A stretch of 64,000 nucleotides of DNA, taken from NCBI RefSeq assembly GCF_009755885.1, contig NZ_VYIX01000001.1:601219-665218 (forward strand), given 5' to 3'. This document shows, piece after piece, positions 43,942 through 51,614 of the stretch. The DNA comes from Brachyspira sp. SAP_772 (GTDB taxonomy: Bacteria; Spirochaetota; Brachyspiria; Brachyspirales; Brachyspiraceae). Position 1 is the stretch's first letter; each line of letters opens with the position of its first letter. The translations under genes were made by a program, and so were the position numbers. The notes below the pieces were generated by a model. That model ran no database searches. It was not told the DNA's origin and saw only the letters and a program-made list of their open reading frames with translations.

Positions 43942-45144
43942 TTAAAAAACTTCTTTGCCAAAACCTTCATAAAACTTGCCATTATTGTAAACTACATTGC
44001 CTCTCACTATAGTAGTTATAACCTTAGCCCCTCTTTTAAAACCTACATAAGGCGACCAAGAGGCTTTTGTAATTATATCTTTCTCTTCTATAAGAGAATC
44101 ATCATTCAAATCTACTATTACAAAATCAGCATCAAATCCTTCTTCTAATAAGCCTTTGTCTTTTATGCCAAATATTTTCGCAGCATTTTCACTCATAATT
44201 TTTGTTAGTAGTTTTATATCTATAGTAGCATCTTTTACTTTTTTAAACATCAATTCCAATGAATGCTCTATAGAAGGTATGCCGTAGGTAAGTTTCTCTA
44301 ATTTTTCGATTAACAAATGCGGTGCATGGTCTGTTCCTATAGTGTCTATTGTGCCGTCTAATATTGCATTCCATAATGCTTTATTGTCTGATTTCTCTCT
44401 AAGCTCTGGTTTCATTCTAAGAAGCATTTTGTTTTTTTCATTTTTATTAACATCTTCAGTATTCAAAAATAAATGATGTGGGGTAGCTTCGCCGTAAATT
44501 ATCATACCAGAATCTTTTGCTTTTTTAAGAGAATTAATTTCGCTTTCTAATGATAAATGACATAAATATAATGGAGTATTTGTTTGTTTTGCTATATTTA
44601 TTGCCTTATCAACCATTTTGTCTTCTGCATGTACTGTAACAATTTTTGAAGCTTCAAATAATTTATACAAAATTTTATCATCTTCAACAAGCATATTTCC
44701 AGTAGAAGCATTAAAGAAAATTTTTGTAGAGGCTGCTTTATCTATAATTTGTTTTATGTCTTCGGTGTTGTCAGCCTTACTTCCTCCAAAATGAAAACCA
44801 TAATCAACATAAGACTTGCCAATCATCATATTCTTTTTTTCTTCTAAGCTTTCTTTTGTTATAGTGTTTGGAATAGTGTTAGGCATATCAAAAAATGTTG
44901 TAACGCCTCCTCTTGCTGCAGCTTTGCTTCCTGAAGAAAAATCCTCTTTATGTGTAAGCCCCGGGTCTCGCATATGAGCATGAGGGTCTATTATACCGCA
45001 TAAAACATAATTATAATTAGCATCTACTATATTACTGTCTTTATAGATTTCAAAATTATTATCAAAATCTATTTTTTTTATCTTTTCATTTTCTATAATG
45101 ATTGACACTATATTGTTTTCTATTTTTGCATTCTTTATTATCAT
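43942..45144 (-). CDS. pyrC: Dihydroorotase
   Basis: A 400-residue class I dihydroorotase of the amidohydrolase superfamily, closing carbamoyl-aspartate to dihydroorotate in UMP synthesis. Zinc and substrate motifs: 'GIIDPHAHMRDPGLTHKE' (HxH and Arg), 'VTVHAEDKM' and 'LYLCHLSLESE' His residues and 'TIGTDHAPHL' with the catalytic Asp. The carboxylated Lys typical of type I enzymes is absent or not obvious to me. Its ATG overlaps the pyrB stop (ATGA), so translation is coupled. It ends before the dispersed hairpin element. Confidence 0.92.
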   Translation of the reverse strand: MIIKNAKIENNIVSIIIENEKIKKIDFDNNFEIYKDSNIVDANYNYVLCGIIDPHAHMRDPGLTHKEDFSSGSKAAARGGVTTFFDMPNTIPNTITKESLEEKKNMMIGKSYVDYGFHFGGSKADNTEDIKQIIDKAASTKIFFNASTGNMLVEDDKILYKLFEASKIVTVHAEDKMVDKAINIAKQTNTPLYLCHLSLESEINSLKKAKDSGMIIYGEATPHHLFLNTEDVNKNEKNKMLLRMKPELREKSDNKALWNAILDGTIDTIGTDHAPHLLIEKLEKLTYGIPSIEHSLELMFKKVKDATIDIKLLTKIMSENAAKIFGIKDKGLLEEGFDADFVIVDLNDDSLIEEKDIITKASWSPYVGFKRGAKVITTIVRGNVVYNNGKFYEGFGKEVF

Positions 45145-46220
45145 TTTCTTATCTCTTTATTACAATAATAACAAAAATCTCCATAATTTCTTCTAGCGAC
45201 TTTATTTTTTGTCTCTTCAAAATGAGTAACACATTTTTTATTTTGACAAACAATTTCTTTATTTTCTATTAACTCATAATCTTTTTCTTTTTTCTTAGCA
45301 CTGCTTTCTATTACACCTATAGATAAAGCTAACATAGCCATTCTTATAGGTATACCATTTTTAGCTTGTATGAAATATTTAGCATATTTTGTATCATCTA
45401 AATCAATACTAATTTCATCAACTCTTGGAAGCGGATGCATTATAATCATATCTTCTCTACATTTTCCTACTATTGTGGATTTTGAAATATTAAAAGCATG
45501 TTTTACTTTCTCATAATCTTCTATATTTTCAAAACGTTCTCTTTGTATTCTTGTCATATATAAACAATCAATTTCTTTTAATATTTCTTCGTAATTACTG
45601 CCTTTATGATATTTAATTCCTGCATCATCTAACTCTTTTAATATGTAATCAGGAATTTGAATAATATCAGGAGAAATATAATAAAACTCTCCATTAAACA
45701 TTTTTAATGCCTTAGAAAGAGAATGAACAGTTCTTCCGTATTTGGTATCTCCAACGAATGCTATTTTTTTATTTTCAATGCCTCCGAATTCCTCTCTTAA
45801 AGTATATAAATCAAGTAATGTTTGACTAGGATGTTCATTAGAACCATCTCCAGCATTAATTATAGGGCAGTCAGTAACTTCTTCAGCAAACTTAGCAGCT
45901 CCATCTATAGAATGTCTCATAACTATTACATCAGAATATGCAGAAACCATTATTATAGTATCTCTTAAAGATTCTCCTTTTTTTATAGAAGAAACATCAG
46001 GGTTGTCAAAACCTATAACATCTAATCCCATTTTATATGCTGCCGAATTAAAAGAAAGTCTAGTTCTTGTTGAAGGCTCAAAGAAAAGGCTTGTCATTAT
46101 CATTCCATCCATTATTTTTCTTCTTTCCATATTTGGAGTATTGTCTAACTTTTTAGCAACATCTAATACTTCCAAAATCTCTTCTTTTGACATTTCTTTA
46201 ATACCTATAAAATTTTTCAT
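45141..46220 (-). CDS. pyrB: Aspartate carbamoyltransferase with fused PyrI-type zinc domain
   Basis: A 359-residue protein. Residues 1-305 are the catalytic chain: carbamoyl-phosphate loop 'FFEPSTRTRLSF', 'DGSNEHPSQTLLDLYTL' and 'MHPLPRVDEI'. The last ~40 residues carry four cysteines, Cys325, Cys330, Cys350 and Cys353 (CX4C-X19-CX2C), in a context ('CQNKKCVTHFEE', 'FCYYCNKE') that resembles the C-terminal zinc domain of the regulatory chain PyrI. The allosteric nucleotide domain of PyrI is missing. The enzyme makes carbamoyl-aspartate. It heads the pyrBC operon, downstream of a leader-peptide attenuator. TAAGGGA precedes the ATG. Confidence 0.93.
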   Translation of the reverse strand: MKNFIGIKEMSKEEILEVLDVAKKLDNTPNMERRKIMDGMIMTSLFFEPSTRTRLSFNSAAYKMGLDVIGFDNPDVSSIKKGESLRDTIIMVSAYSDVIVMRHSIDGAAKFAEEVTDCPIINAGDGSNEHPSQTLLDLYTLREEFGGIENKKIAFVGDTKYGRTVHSLSKALKMFNGEFYYISPDIIQIPDYILKELDDAGIKYHKGSNYEEILKEIDCLYMTRIQRERFENIEDYEKVKHAFNISKSTIVGKCREDMIIMHPLPRVDEISIDLDDTKYAKYFIQAKNGIPIRMAMLALSIGVIESSAKKKEKDYELIENKEIVCQNKKCVTHFEETKNKVARRNYGDFCYYCNKEIRK

Positions 46221-46259
46221 TTTAACATCCCTTAGATAATTATTTGTTTTTTACATCAT

Positions 46260-46304
46260 AAAAAAAGGGAATAAAATCACCAAACAGCAATTTTATTCCC
46301 TTTT
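46260..46304 (-). terminator. Attenuator terminator in the pyrBC leader
   Basis: Minus-strand AAAAGGGAATAAAAT (46304-46290) pairs perfectly with ATTTTATTCCCTTTT (46277-46263) around a 12-base loop, and the T run continues to 46260. It lies 40 bases before pyrB. The gene on the other side is divergent, so this terminator can only act on transcripts entering pyrB. Confidence 0.9.
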
Positions 46305-46384
46305 AAAAATTCTGCATTTGTTAATTTAAACAAACATAGAAAATACGACAATAAATAAAATGTATTTTTTATTATACCATTCAT
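46277..46384 (-). CDS. pyrBC leader peptide (PyrL-like)
   Basis: A 35-codon reading frame starting 'MNGIIKNTFY' and ending 'KGNKIAVW', with AGGA six bases before its ATG. Its stop TGA (46279-46277) touches the 3' arm of the attenuator stem, so a translating ribosome would cover the whole 5' arm and the loop. The middle of the frame is T-rich (codons 8-21 read Thr-Phe-Tyr-Leu-Leu and so on). This matches the logic of E. coli pyrL, where scarce UTP slows RNA polymerase in a U-rich tract so the ribosome catches up and prevents termination. The peptide sequence itself is probably unimportant. Confidence 0.75.
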   Translation of the reverse strand: MNGIIKNTFYLLSYFLCLFKLTNAEFLKGNKIAVW

Positions 46385-46414
46385 AATATTTCCTATATTC
46401 TATAAATTAGCCTA

Positions 46415-46442
46415 ATTTTATATTAAAATAAAAAAAAATCAA
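46415..46442 (-). promoter_or_regulatory. Promoter of the pyrBC leader
   Basis: Minus-strand TTGATT (46442-46437), 16-base spacer, TAAAAT (46420-46415), placing the start about 25 bases before the leader-peptide ATG. Confidence 0.5.
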
Positions 46443-46546
46443 TATATAAAATTTCTTTTTAGCAGCTTAGATTAAAAATAGATATGTAATTATTGTATTT
46501 ATTTTTAAAATATAATATATTATAATAATTATATAGAGTTTACATT

Positions 46547-47113
46547 ATGTTAAAAAAGATAATAATATATTCAATTTTTACTGTTTTAATTTATACTGCA
46601 TCTAGCCATAAGTTGTTTTCATATTATCCAACAGATTCAGCATTTGGTTTTTCTTTAAGATTTAGTTTTCCTCTTCAAGCTTCTTTAGGAGTAACTGGTA
46701 AATTTGAAGGGATACCTTTTATGTTTGGAGGAATATTAAATCTTGGTATATCTAGTAAGGGAGCATCTTGGTTTGGTTTTAGTGCTAGTGCAGATTGGTG
46801 GGGATATACGACTAGGTTAGGGCAATTAGGCAATTCTGATGTTATGCTTTACTTAGGTCCCGGTGTAGAAGCTATTTTTAATTTTGGAACTAAGTATGTA
46901 AATATAGAAGCTGATTTTAGAATACCTGTTGGGGTGTCATTTATAGTAGAGAAAGATTGGGAGATATTTTTGCAATTAACCCCTGCATTAAACGTTATAT
47001 CTGTGGGTACTAGAGGCTTTGCAACATTTGGATGGTATCCAGAAAATAGCGGTTGGGCATTTAGTGATTTCTTTAGGTTTTATGGGGATTTTGGTTTTAG
47101 GTATTGGTTTTAA
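46547..47113 (+). CDS. Small outer-membrane barrel protein
   Basis: A 188-residue protein with a signal peptide (residues ~1-24) and glycine/aromatic-rich beta strands ('AFGFSLRFSFPLQASLGV', 'WFGFSASADWWGY', 'VNIEADFRIPVGVSF'). It ends 'GDFGFRYWF'; a terminal Phe after alternating aromatics is the usual outer-membrane insertion signal. It is monocistronic, divergent from pyrB, and has a terminator four bases after its stop. The ribosome-binding site is weak. No ligand can be inferred. Confidence 0.7.
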   Translation: MLKKIIIYSIFTVLIYTASSHKLFSYYPTDSAFGFSLRFSFPLQASLGVTGKFEGIPFMFGGILNLGISSKGASWFGFSASADWWGYTTRLGQLGNSDVMLYLGPGVEAIFNFGTKYVNIEADFRIPVGVSFIVEKDWEIFLQLTPALNVISVGTRGFATFGWYPENSGWAFSDFFRFYGDFGFRYWF

Positions 47114-47116
47114 TAA

Positions 47117-47147
47117 AAAAGGCAGCATATTAAATATACTGCCTTTT
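47117..47147. terminator. Bidirectional terminator
   Basis: AAAAGGCAG (47117-47125) and CTGCCTTTT (47139-47147) form a 9-bp stem that can extend inward by ATAT/ATAT. It lies between the convergent barrel and BCCT genes and has A and T runs on both sides. Confidence 0.85.
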
Positions 47148-47153
47148 ATAAAG

Positions 47154-48680
47154 CTAAAAAATATCTTTATATTTATCTTTATGTTTATTAGCTATAATAA
47201 TCATTAAATTAATAAAAGTAAATATTTGAAAAAACATAGCAGGAAAACCGCCCAAATTAGAAAACATTTTTATACCATCTATATTAGTATATTTCAACAT
47301 AACATATGTTATAATAGTTATAGATATACCCCAAAATAATTTATAAGACATCTTTGCTTCTTGATTATCGGGAGTGATCCCAGTAGAAGATAAAGCAGCC
47401 ATAACATTCGTCATTGAATTTGCTGAAGTAACAAAGCTTATAAAAACTATAATAAGAAAAAATGGAACTAAAATATTTCCAAGAGGCAAATGATTTAATA
47501 CGATATATGGAATTAAATCAATGTTTCCGCTATTTATTAAACCTATAGCATCTATTTCATTATTAATCTGCAAATATATAGAATATCCGCTGAAAAAAGT
47601 TATCCACACAATAGAAAATATTGAAGGATATATAAATGTGTAAAGTATAACATCTTTAACCCTATGCCCATAAGCTAATCTTCCTAAGAAGCATGCTGAT
47701 ATAGGTGCCCATGCAATCCAATTCGACCAATAAAAAGTAGTCCACGATTTTGACCATGGGTCTTCAAATATTGTACCAGTCATTAAACTCCTATCAAAAA
47801 AGTTGCTTAAATATCCTCCAAAAGATTCTATCGATGCATTTAAAGAATAACTAAATGGACCGAATAATATTACAAATGCCAATATTATAAAATATATTAT
47901 CATATTAAAATTAGATAATAAATTTATACCTTTGGCAAGACCGCTTATAGAAGATAATGTAAAGAATAAAAACATAATTATCAATATAGCAGCCCATAAT
48001 AATTCACCGCTTTTAATTTTTGTTATAGATGAAACCGCCCCGCCTATATTAATTGTAACAGTCATAAATGATGATATAATACCAGCAGATAATGACAATA
48101 AACATATAGCATCTACAATTTGAAATAACCAGTCTTTATTTTCTATTTTAGAAAAAGAAAATTGACTCAATACAGAGAAAGGTTTTTTCATATTGAAATA
48201 TACTAATGCAAATACTATTGTAGGCAAAGTATATATAGCATATGGATTAAATGTCCAATGCATAAACATAGTTTCTATAGTAAATTTAATAGCTTCTTTG
48301 GAGAAAGGCTCTATATTTAAAGATGCAGGCGGATAAGCTAAATGATAACTAGGCTCAACCGTCCCCCAAAATACTATACCTGCAGCTATTGTTGTACATA
48401 ATGTAATGTAAAAACTTTTAAGCCGCGAAAACATAGGTTTGGCATTTTCCCCGCCTATTCTTATATTACCTATTTTAGAAAAATATGCGATGAAACATGA
48501 TATTAAGCTTAAAAATGCTGTTAAACTTAATATACCGCTAAATTTATCCAAAATAAAATCATTTATCTTAGTAGATACACCAATAAAAGATTTTGGAATC
48601 AATATTGATGATATTACTACAGTTATAAGAACGATAGCAGCTGGGATAAAAGCTAATAATCTTAACTTATTTTCTTTCAT
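47154..48680 (-). CDS. BCCT-family transporter
   Basis: A 508-residue membrane protein with the 12-helix BCCT fold (betaine/choline/carnitine transporters). 'AAGIVFWGTVEPSYHL' and the Trp-rich 'WTTFYWSNWIAWAP' are family signatures; the second forms the aromatic box for a quaternary ammonium. It is the last gene of the catabolic operon with the MFS transporter (17-base gap). Substrate could be glycine betaine, carnitine, choline or a related compound. A link with the sugar-type enzymes upstream would be unusual. Confidence 0.88.
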   Translation of the reverse strand: MKENKLRLLAFIPAAIVLITVVISSILIPKSFIGVSTKINDFILDKFSGILSLTAFLSLISCFIAYFSKIGNIRIGGENAKPMFSRLKSFYITLCTTIAAGIVFWGTVEPSYHLAYPPASLNIEPFSKEAIKFTIETMFMHWTFNPYAIYTLPTIVFALVYFNMKKPFSVLSQFSFSKIENKDWLFQIVDAICLLSLSAGIISSFMTVTINIGGAVSSITKIKSGELLWAAILIIMFLFFTLSSISGLAKGINLLSNFNMIIYFIILAFVILFGPFSYSLNASIESFGGYLSNFFDRSLMTGTIFEDPWSKSWTTFYWSNWIAWAPISACFLGRLAYGHRVKDVILYTFIYPSIFSIVWITFFSGYSIYLQINNEIDAIGLINSGNIDLIPYIVLNHLPLGNILVPFFLIIVFISFVTSANSMTNVMAALSSTGITPDNQEAKMSYKLFWGISITIITYVMLKYTNIDGIKMFSNLGGFPAMFFQIFTFINLMIIIANKHKDKYKDIF

Positions 48681-48697
48681 AAGCGTTAACCTCCATT

Positions 48698-49996
48698 TTA
48701 TAATTTTGATGCTTTTTTCAATCTAAAATGAAGTATCAAAGTAACTGTTAATCCTATTAATCCTATAAATGCTGACATTAAAAAATAAGCAGTATATGCC
48801 ATTGGGCCGTCATTATAATGTGAAAATATTCTTCCTCCTATATAAGGAATAAAAATATCTACAGAATATCCAAGCATAGACATAAGTCCTATAGCTCTTC
48901 CTAAAATATGTTCAGGTATATCACAGTAATCTAATGTAGACCAATATAAACCTCTTAAAGCATATCCTATTAAAGCTGTTAATATTACTAATACATAATA
49001 TATAACTATAGGGAAAGAGTTGAATAATGACATTAGTAATAATAATACAACACCAGAGAACATAGCTATAGAAATTGTAACTGTTCTTCCTATTTTATCT
49101 CCAAGCATACCTCCGCCAATTCCTCCAACAGGACGCATCCATAACATTGCTACAGAAATATACCCAGACATTACTGCTGTAACGCCATGATTAACTGTTA
49201 AAAAACCTGAATAATAATATACTGTCCAATAAATAGTATAACCGCAAAATATTATAGCTGTAGCTAACCAATATTCTTTAATAGTAAGTAATACTTTTAT
49301 ATCTTCAAGCATATTTCTTTTTACTACAGGTTTATTTTCATTATTTTGAGAATTAGTATTTTCTATATTCTCTTTTTTATCTTCTTTAAGAAACATGAAA
49401 ATTAATATAGCTATTAGTATACATAAAAATGAATACATATATATAATAGATTGCAATGCTTTCTTAGTTAATACTTCATCATTAGTGTTATCTCCTAATA
49501 TAAATGCAAACATACTTACCGCTATAACTCCAAGTATAGCTTCTATTAAACCTCTTCCTCCATCCAAGAAACCAAATATTCTAGCCTGTTCATCTTTTTT
49601 AGCTAATAGTTTTATACCTTTCATCAAGGCACTCCAGAATGTAAAAACAGCTGAAATACCCCAACCAATATAAATAAACACTAGAAATTTTTTATCTGGT
49701 ATTTGAGCAAACCAAAGACCAAAAACTCCTGTAAGGAATAATGATAATGAAACTAATTTCCTAGCAGAAAATTTATCAGCCAATAATCCGCTTGGAACAT
49801 ATCCTATTATGTTCATAATACCCAAAATTAAATATAAAAAGTTTAGCTCTTGAACAGTCATATCAAATATTAAAGTTATAGAAGTTTGATAGTTCTGTCT
49901 CAAATATAAAACAGGATATATTACCCCAGAACCTAATATTAATAAGAATATTCTAAAATATCTTAATTTATTGCTTGTATTAGATATATCACTCAT
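48698..49996 (-). CDS. MFS transporter
   Basis: A 432-residue, 12-helix major facilitator. The motif after helix 2 reads 'GYVPSGLLADKFSARKLVSL', the usual G-x3-D-x2-S-R-K-type loop; a similar loop 'GGMLGDKIGRTVT' follows helix 8. A long charged loop separates the halves (about residues 205-235). The ATG used is preceded by GGAG six bases upstream; an ATG four codons earlier includes that site. It lies between the kinase and BCCT genes and probably imports the substrate of the kinase and dehydrogenases. Confidence 0.82.
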   Translation of the reverse strand: MSDISNTSNKLRYFRIFLLILGSGVIYPVLYLRQNYQTSITLIFDMTVQELNFLYLILGIMNIIGYVPSGLLADKFSARKLVSLSLFLTGVFGLWFAQIPDKKFLVFIYIGWGISAVFTFWSALMKGIKLLAKKDEQARIFGFLDGGRGLIEAILGVIAVSMFAFILGDNTNDEVLTKKALQSIIYMYSFLCILIAILIFMFLKEDKKENIENTNSQNNENKPVVKRNMLEDIKVLLTIKEYWLATAIIFCGYTIYWTVYYYSGFLTVNHGVTAVMSGYISVAMLWMRPVGGIGGGMLGDKIGRTVTISIAMFSGVVLLLLMSLFNSFPIVIYYVLVILTALIGYALRGLYWSTLDYCDIPEHILGRAIGLMSMLGYSVDIFIPYIGGRIFSHYNDGPMAYTAYFLMSAFIGLIGLTVTLILHFRLKKASKL

Positions 49997-50099
49997 GTTG
50001 CACTCCATTATTTTAATTAATCATCTTAGCCGTAATTAAATAATAGCCTTTCATATATATGAATAAAAATTAATGAATATATTAAAAAATCATAAATTA

Positions 50100-51533
50100 T
50101 TATTTAAAAATCTCATGACTTCTTTTCAATATATCTTCTATAGAAGGAGGTATACTCTTATAAACTTCATTCATTCTATTATATATATCATTATTTTTTA
50201 TATCTGGCTCTATAACTTCTTTTATTCTCACCATTTTCTCTACAGCTTCTTTATAGTCAGAATAAACACCAAGTCCAACCGCAACATTTATTGCAGTACC
50301 TAAGCTAGCAGCACCATTAACAACATTTTTATATGCAGGAAGTCCGAAAGCATCAGCCATACATTTCATGAATACTGGGCTGTTTGAACCTCCTCCAGAA
50401 ATTATAAGTCTTTTTGGATTTATACCTAATTCATTGAACATATTTTGAGCATGATTTTTCATAGTTAAAGTTATTCCTTCAATAATAGCTCTAAATATAT
50501 GCTCAGCATGATGTTTTTCATTAAATCCTATCATTACACCTCTTTTATAAGGTTCACTAGTTAAAGCAAGCCAATCCAAAATTACCATTAATCCATAAGT
50601 ACCAGCAGGAATATCTTTAGCTAAATTATCAAGATATTGGTCTGGATGCATATTATTTTCTTTAGCTCTATTTATTACTTCTTCTCCAAGCAAATCTCTA
50701 AACCAACTAATAGTCCACATTCCTCTTCTTATTCCAGAGCTTTCATATAAATATTCATTAGGTATATCTGCAAAATTAGTAAAATAACTCTTTCCATCGT
50801 CTGTATTCTCGCTTCCCAAAACCATAGAAGCTATATAAGTACCTAAAGAAATTAAACAAGTATCATGATCTATAAGTCCAGCACCTAAGGCTTCTACTGC
50901 TTTATCATTTGCTGTTGCTATAACAGGTATGCCCTCAGGTATTCCAGTTTCTTCAGATGCTTTTTTGGTAATATATCCTAATATAGTGCCTGGCATTTGT
51001 AATTCAAAAAACATATCTCTTGGAGCATTAAACTTTTTGAAAGCTTCATCATTAGAATCCCAATCCCAAGTTTTTATATCTGTTGGAAATTGAAATGGTA
51101 TAGAATTTGAAATTGTATCTTTAAACTCACCTGTAAGTCTATGAGTCATATAACCAGTAGAAGCTGTTATGTATTTAACTTCTTTGTTTTCATGCACATA
51201 AGGTGTATAAGCTCTAACATCCATCCAGCTCATTACTGGTTCAGCCAAACTTCCGTCAGCCTTTAAAAATGCCTTACAGCATCTTATAGTACATAAACCA
51301 ACGCCGATTATATTTTTTAAGTCTCCTTTAAAATTAGCCAATGCTTTTTTACTTGCAACTCTCAATGAATCATATAAATCATCATCAGGGTGTTCAACAT
51401 ATCCCGGTTTTCTATATATCATTGGTCTTAAATTTTCTTTGCCTTCACAAACAATGTTTCCTTCAGTATCAAAAATAACTATTTTTGTACTTTGTGAACC
51501 GCCATCTATACCTAAAATGTATTTTTTGCTCAT
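50100..51533 (-). CDS. FGGY-family carbohydrate kinase
   Basis: A 477-residue sugar or polyol kinase. N-terminal phosphate motif 'LGIDGGSQSTKIVIFD', adenosine-binding 'LIISGGGSNSPVFMKCMA' and the FGGY hinge region 'AVEALGAGLIDHDTCLISLG' are present. Length and motifs are closest to xylulokinase/glycerol kinase-like members. Substrate is open: xylulose, ribulose, erythrulose or glycerol derivatives are possible. I start at the ATG preceded by TATGGAG seven bases away, not at the ORF's first codon nine residues earlier. A strong hairpin precedes it in the intergenic gap. Confidence 0.88.
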   Translation of the reverse strand: MSKKYILGIDGGSQSTKIVIFDTEGNIVCEGKENLRPMIYRKPGYVEHPDDDLYDSLRVASKKALANFKGDLKNIIGVGLCTIRCCKAFLKADGSLAEPVMSWMDVRAYTPYVHENKEVKYITASTGYMTHRLTGEFKDTISNSIPFQFPTDIKTWDWDSNDEAFKKFNAPRDMFFELQMPGTILGYITKKASEETGIPEGIPVIATANDKAVEALGAGLIDHDTCLISLGTYIASMVLGSENTDDGKSYFTNFADIPNEYLYESSGIRRGMWTISWFRDLLGEEVINRAKENNMHPDQYLDNLAKDIPAGTYGLMVILDWLALTSEPYKRGVMIGFNEKHHAEHIFRAIIEGITLTMKNHAQNMFNELGINPKRLIISGGGSNSPVFMKCMADAFGLPAYKNVVNGAASLGTAINVAVGLGVYSDYKEAVEKMVRIKEVIEPDIKNNDIYNRMNEVYKSIPPSIEDILKRSHEIFK

Positions 51534-51552
51534 AATAAAACTCCATAAATAA

Positions 51553-51592
51553 GGTTCCAAAGCTATATAATTTTATTATACAGCAAGGAACC
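51553..51592. other. Long intergenic hairpin between FAD-oxidase and kinase genes
   Basis: GGTTCC-GCTATATAAT and ATTATACAGC-GGAACC pair over 16 base pairs (one G:U), interrupted by a short internal loop (AAA against AA) and closed by a TTT loop. No T run follows in either direction, so it is not a standard terminator. It ends nine bases before the kinase ribosome-binding site. Confidence 0.7.
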
Positions 51593-51614
51593 CAAAACGT
51601 ATAAAATTTATAAA

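Noticed and set aside
46221-46440. PyrR-type attenuator
   Set aside because: I found no PyrR anti-antiterminator consensus; the overlapping leader peptide explains the terminator better.
50049-50062. Palindrome TTCATATATATGAA between kinase and MFS genes
   Set aside because: A 14-base A/T palindrome is expected now and then in DNA this AT-rich; nothing else supports a function.
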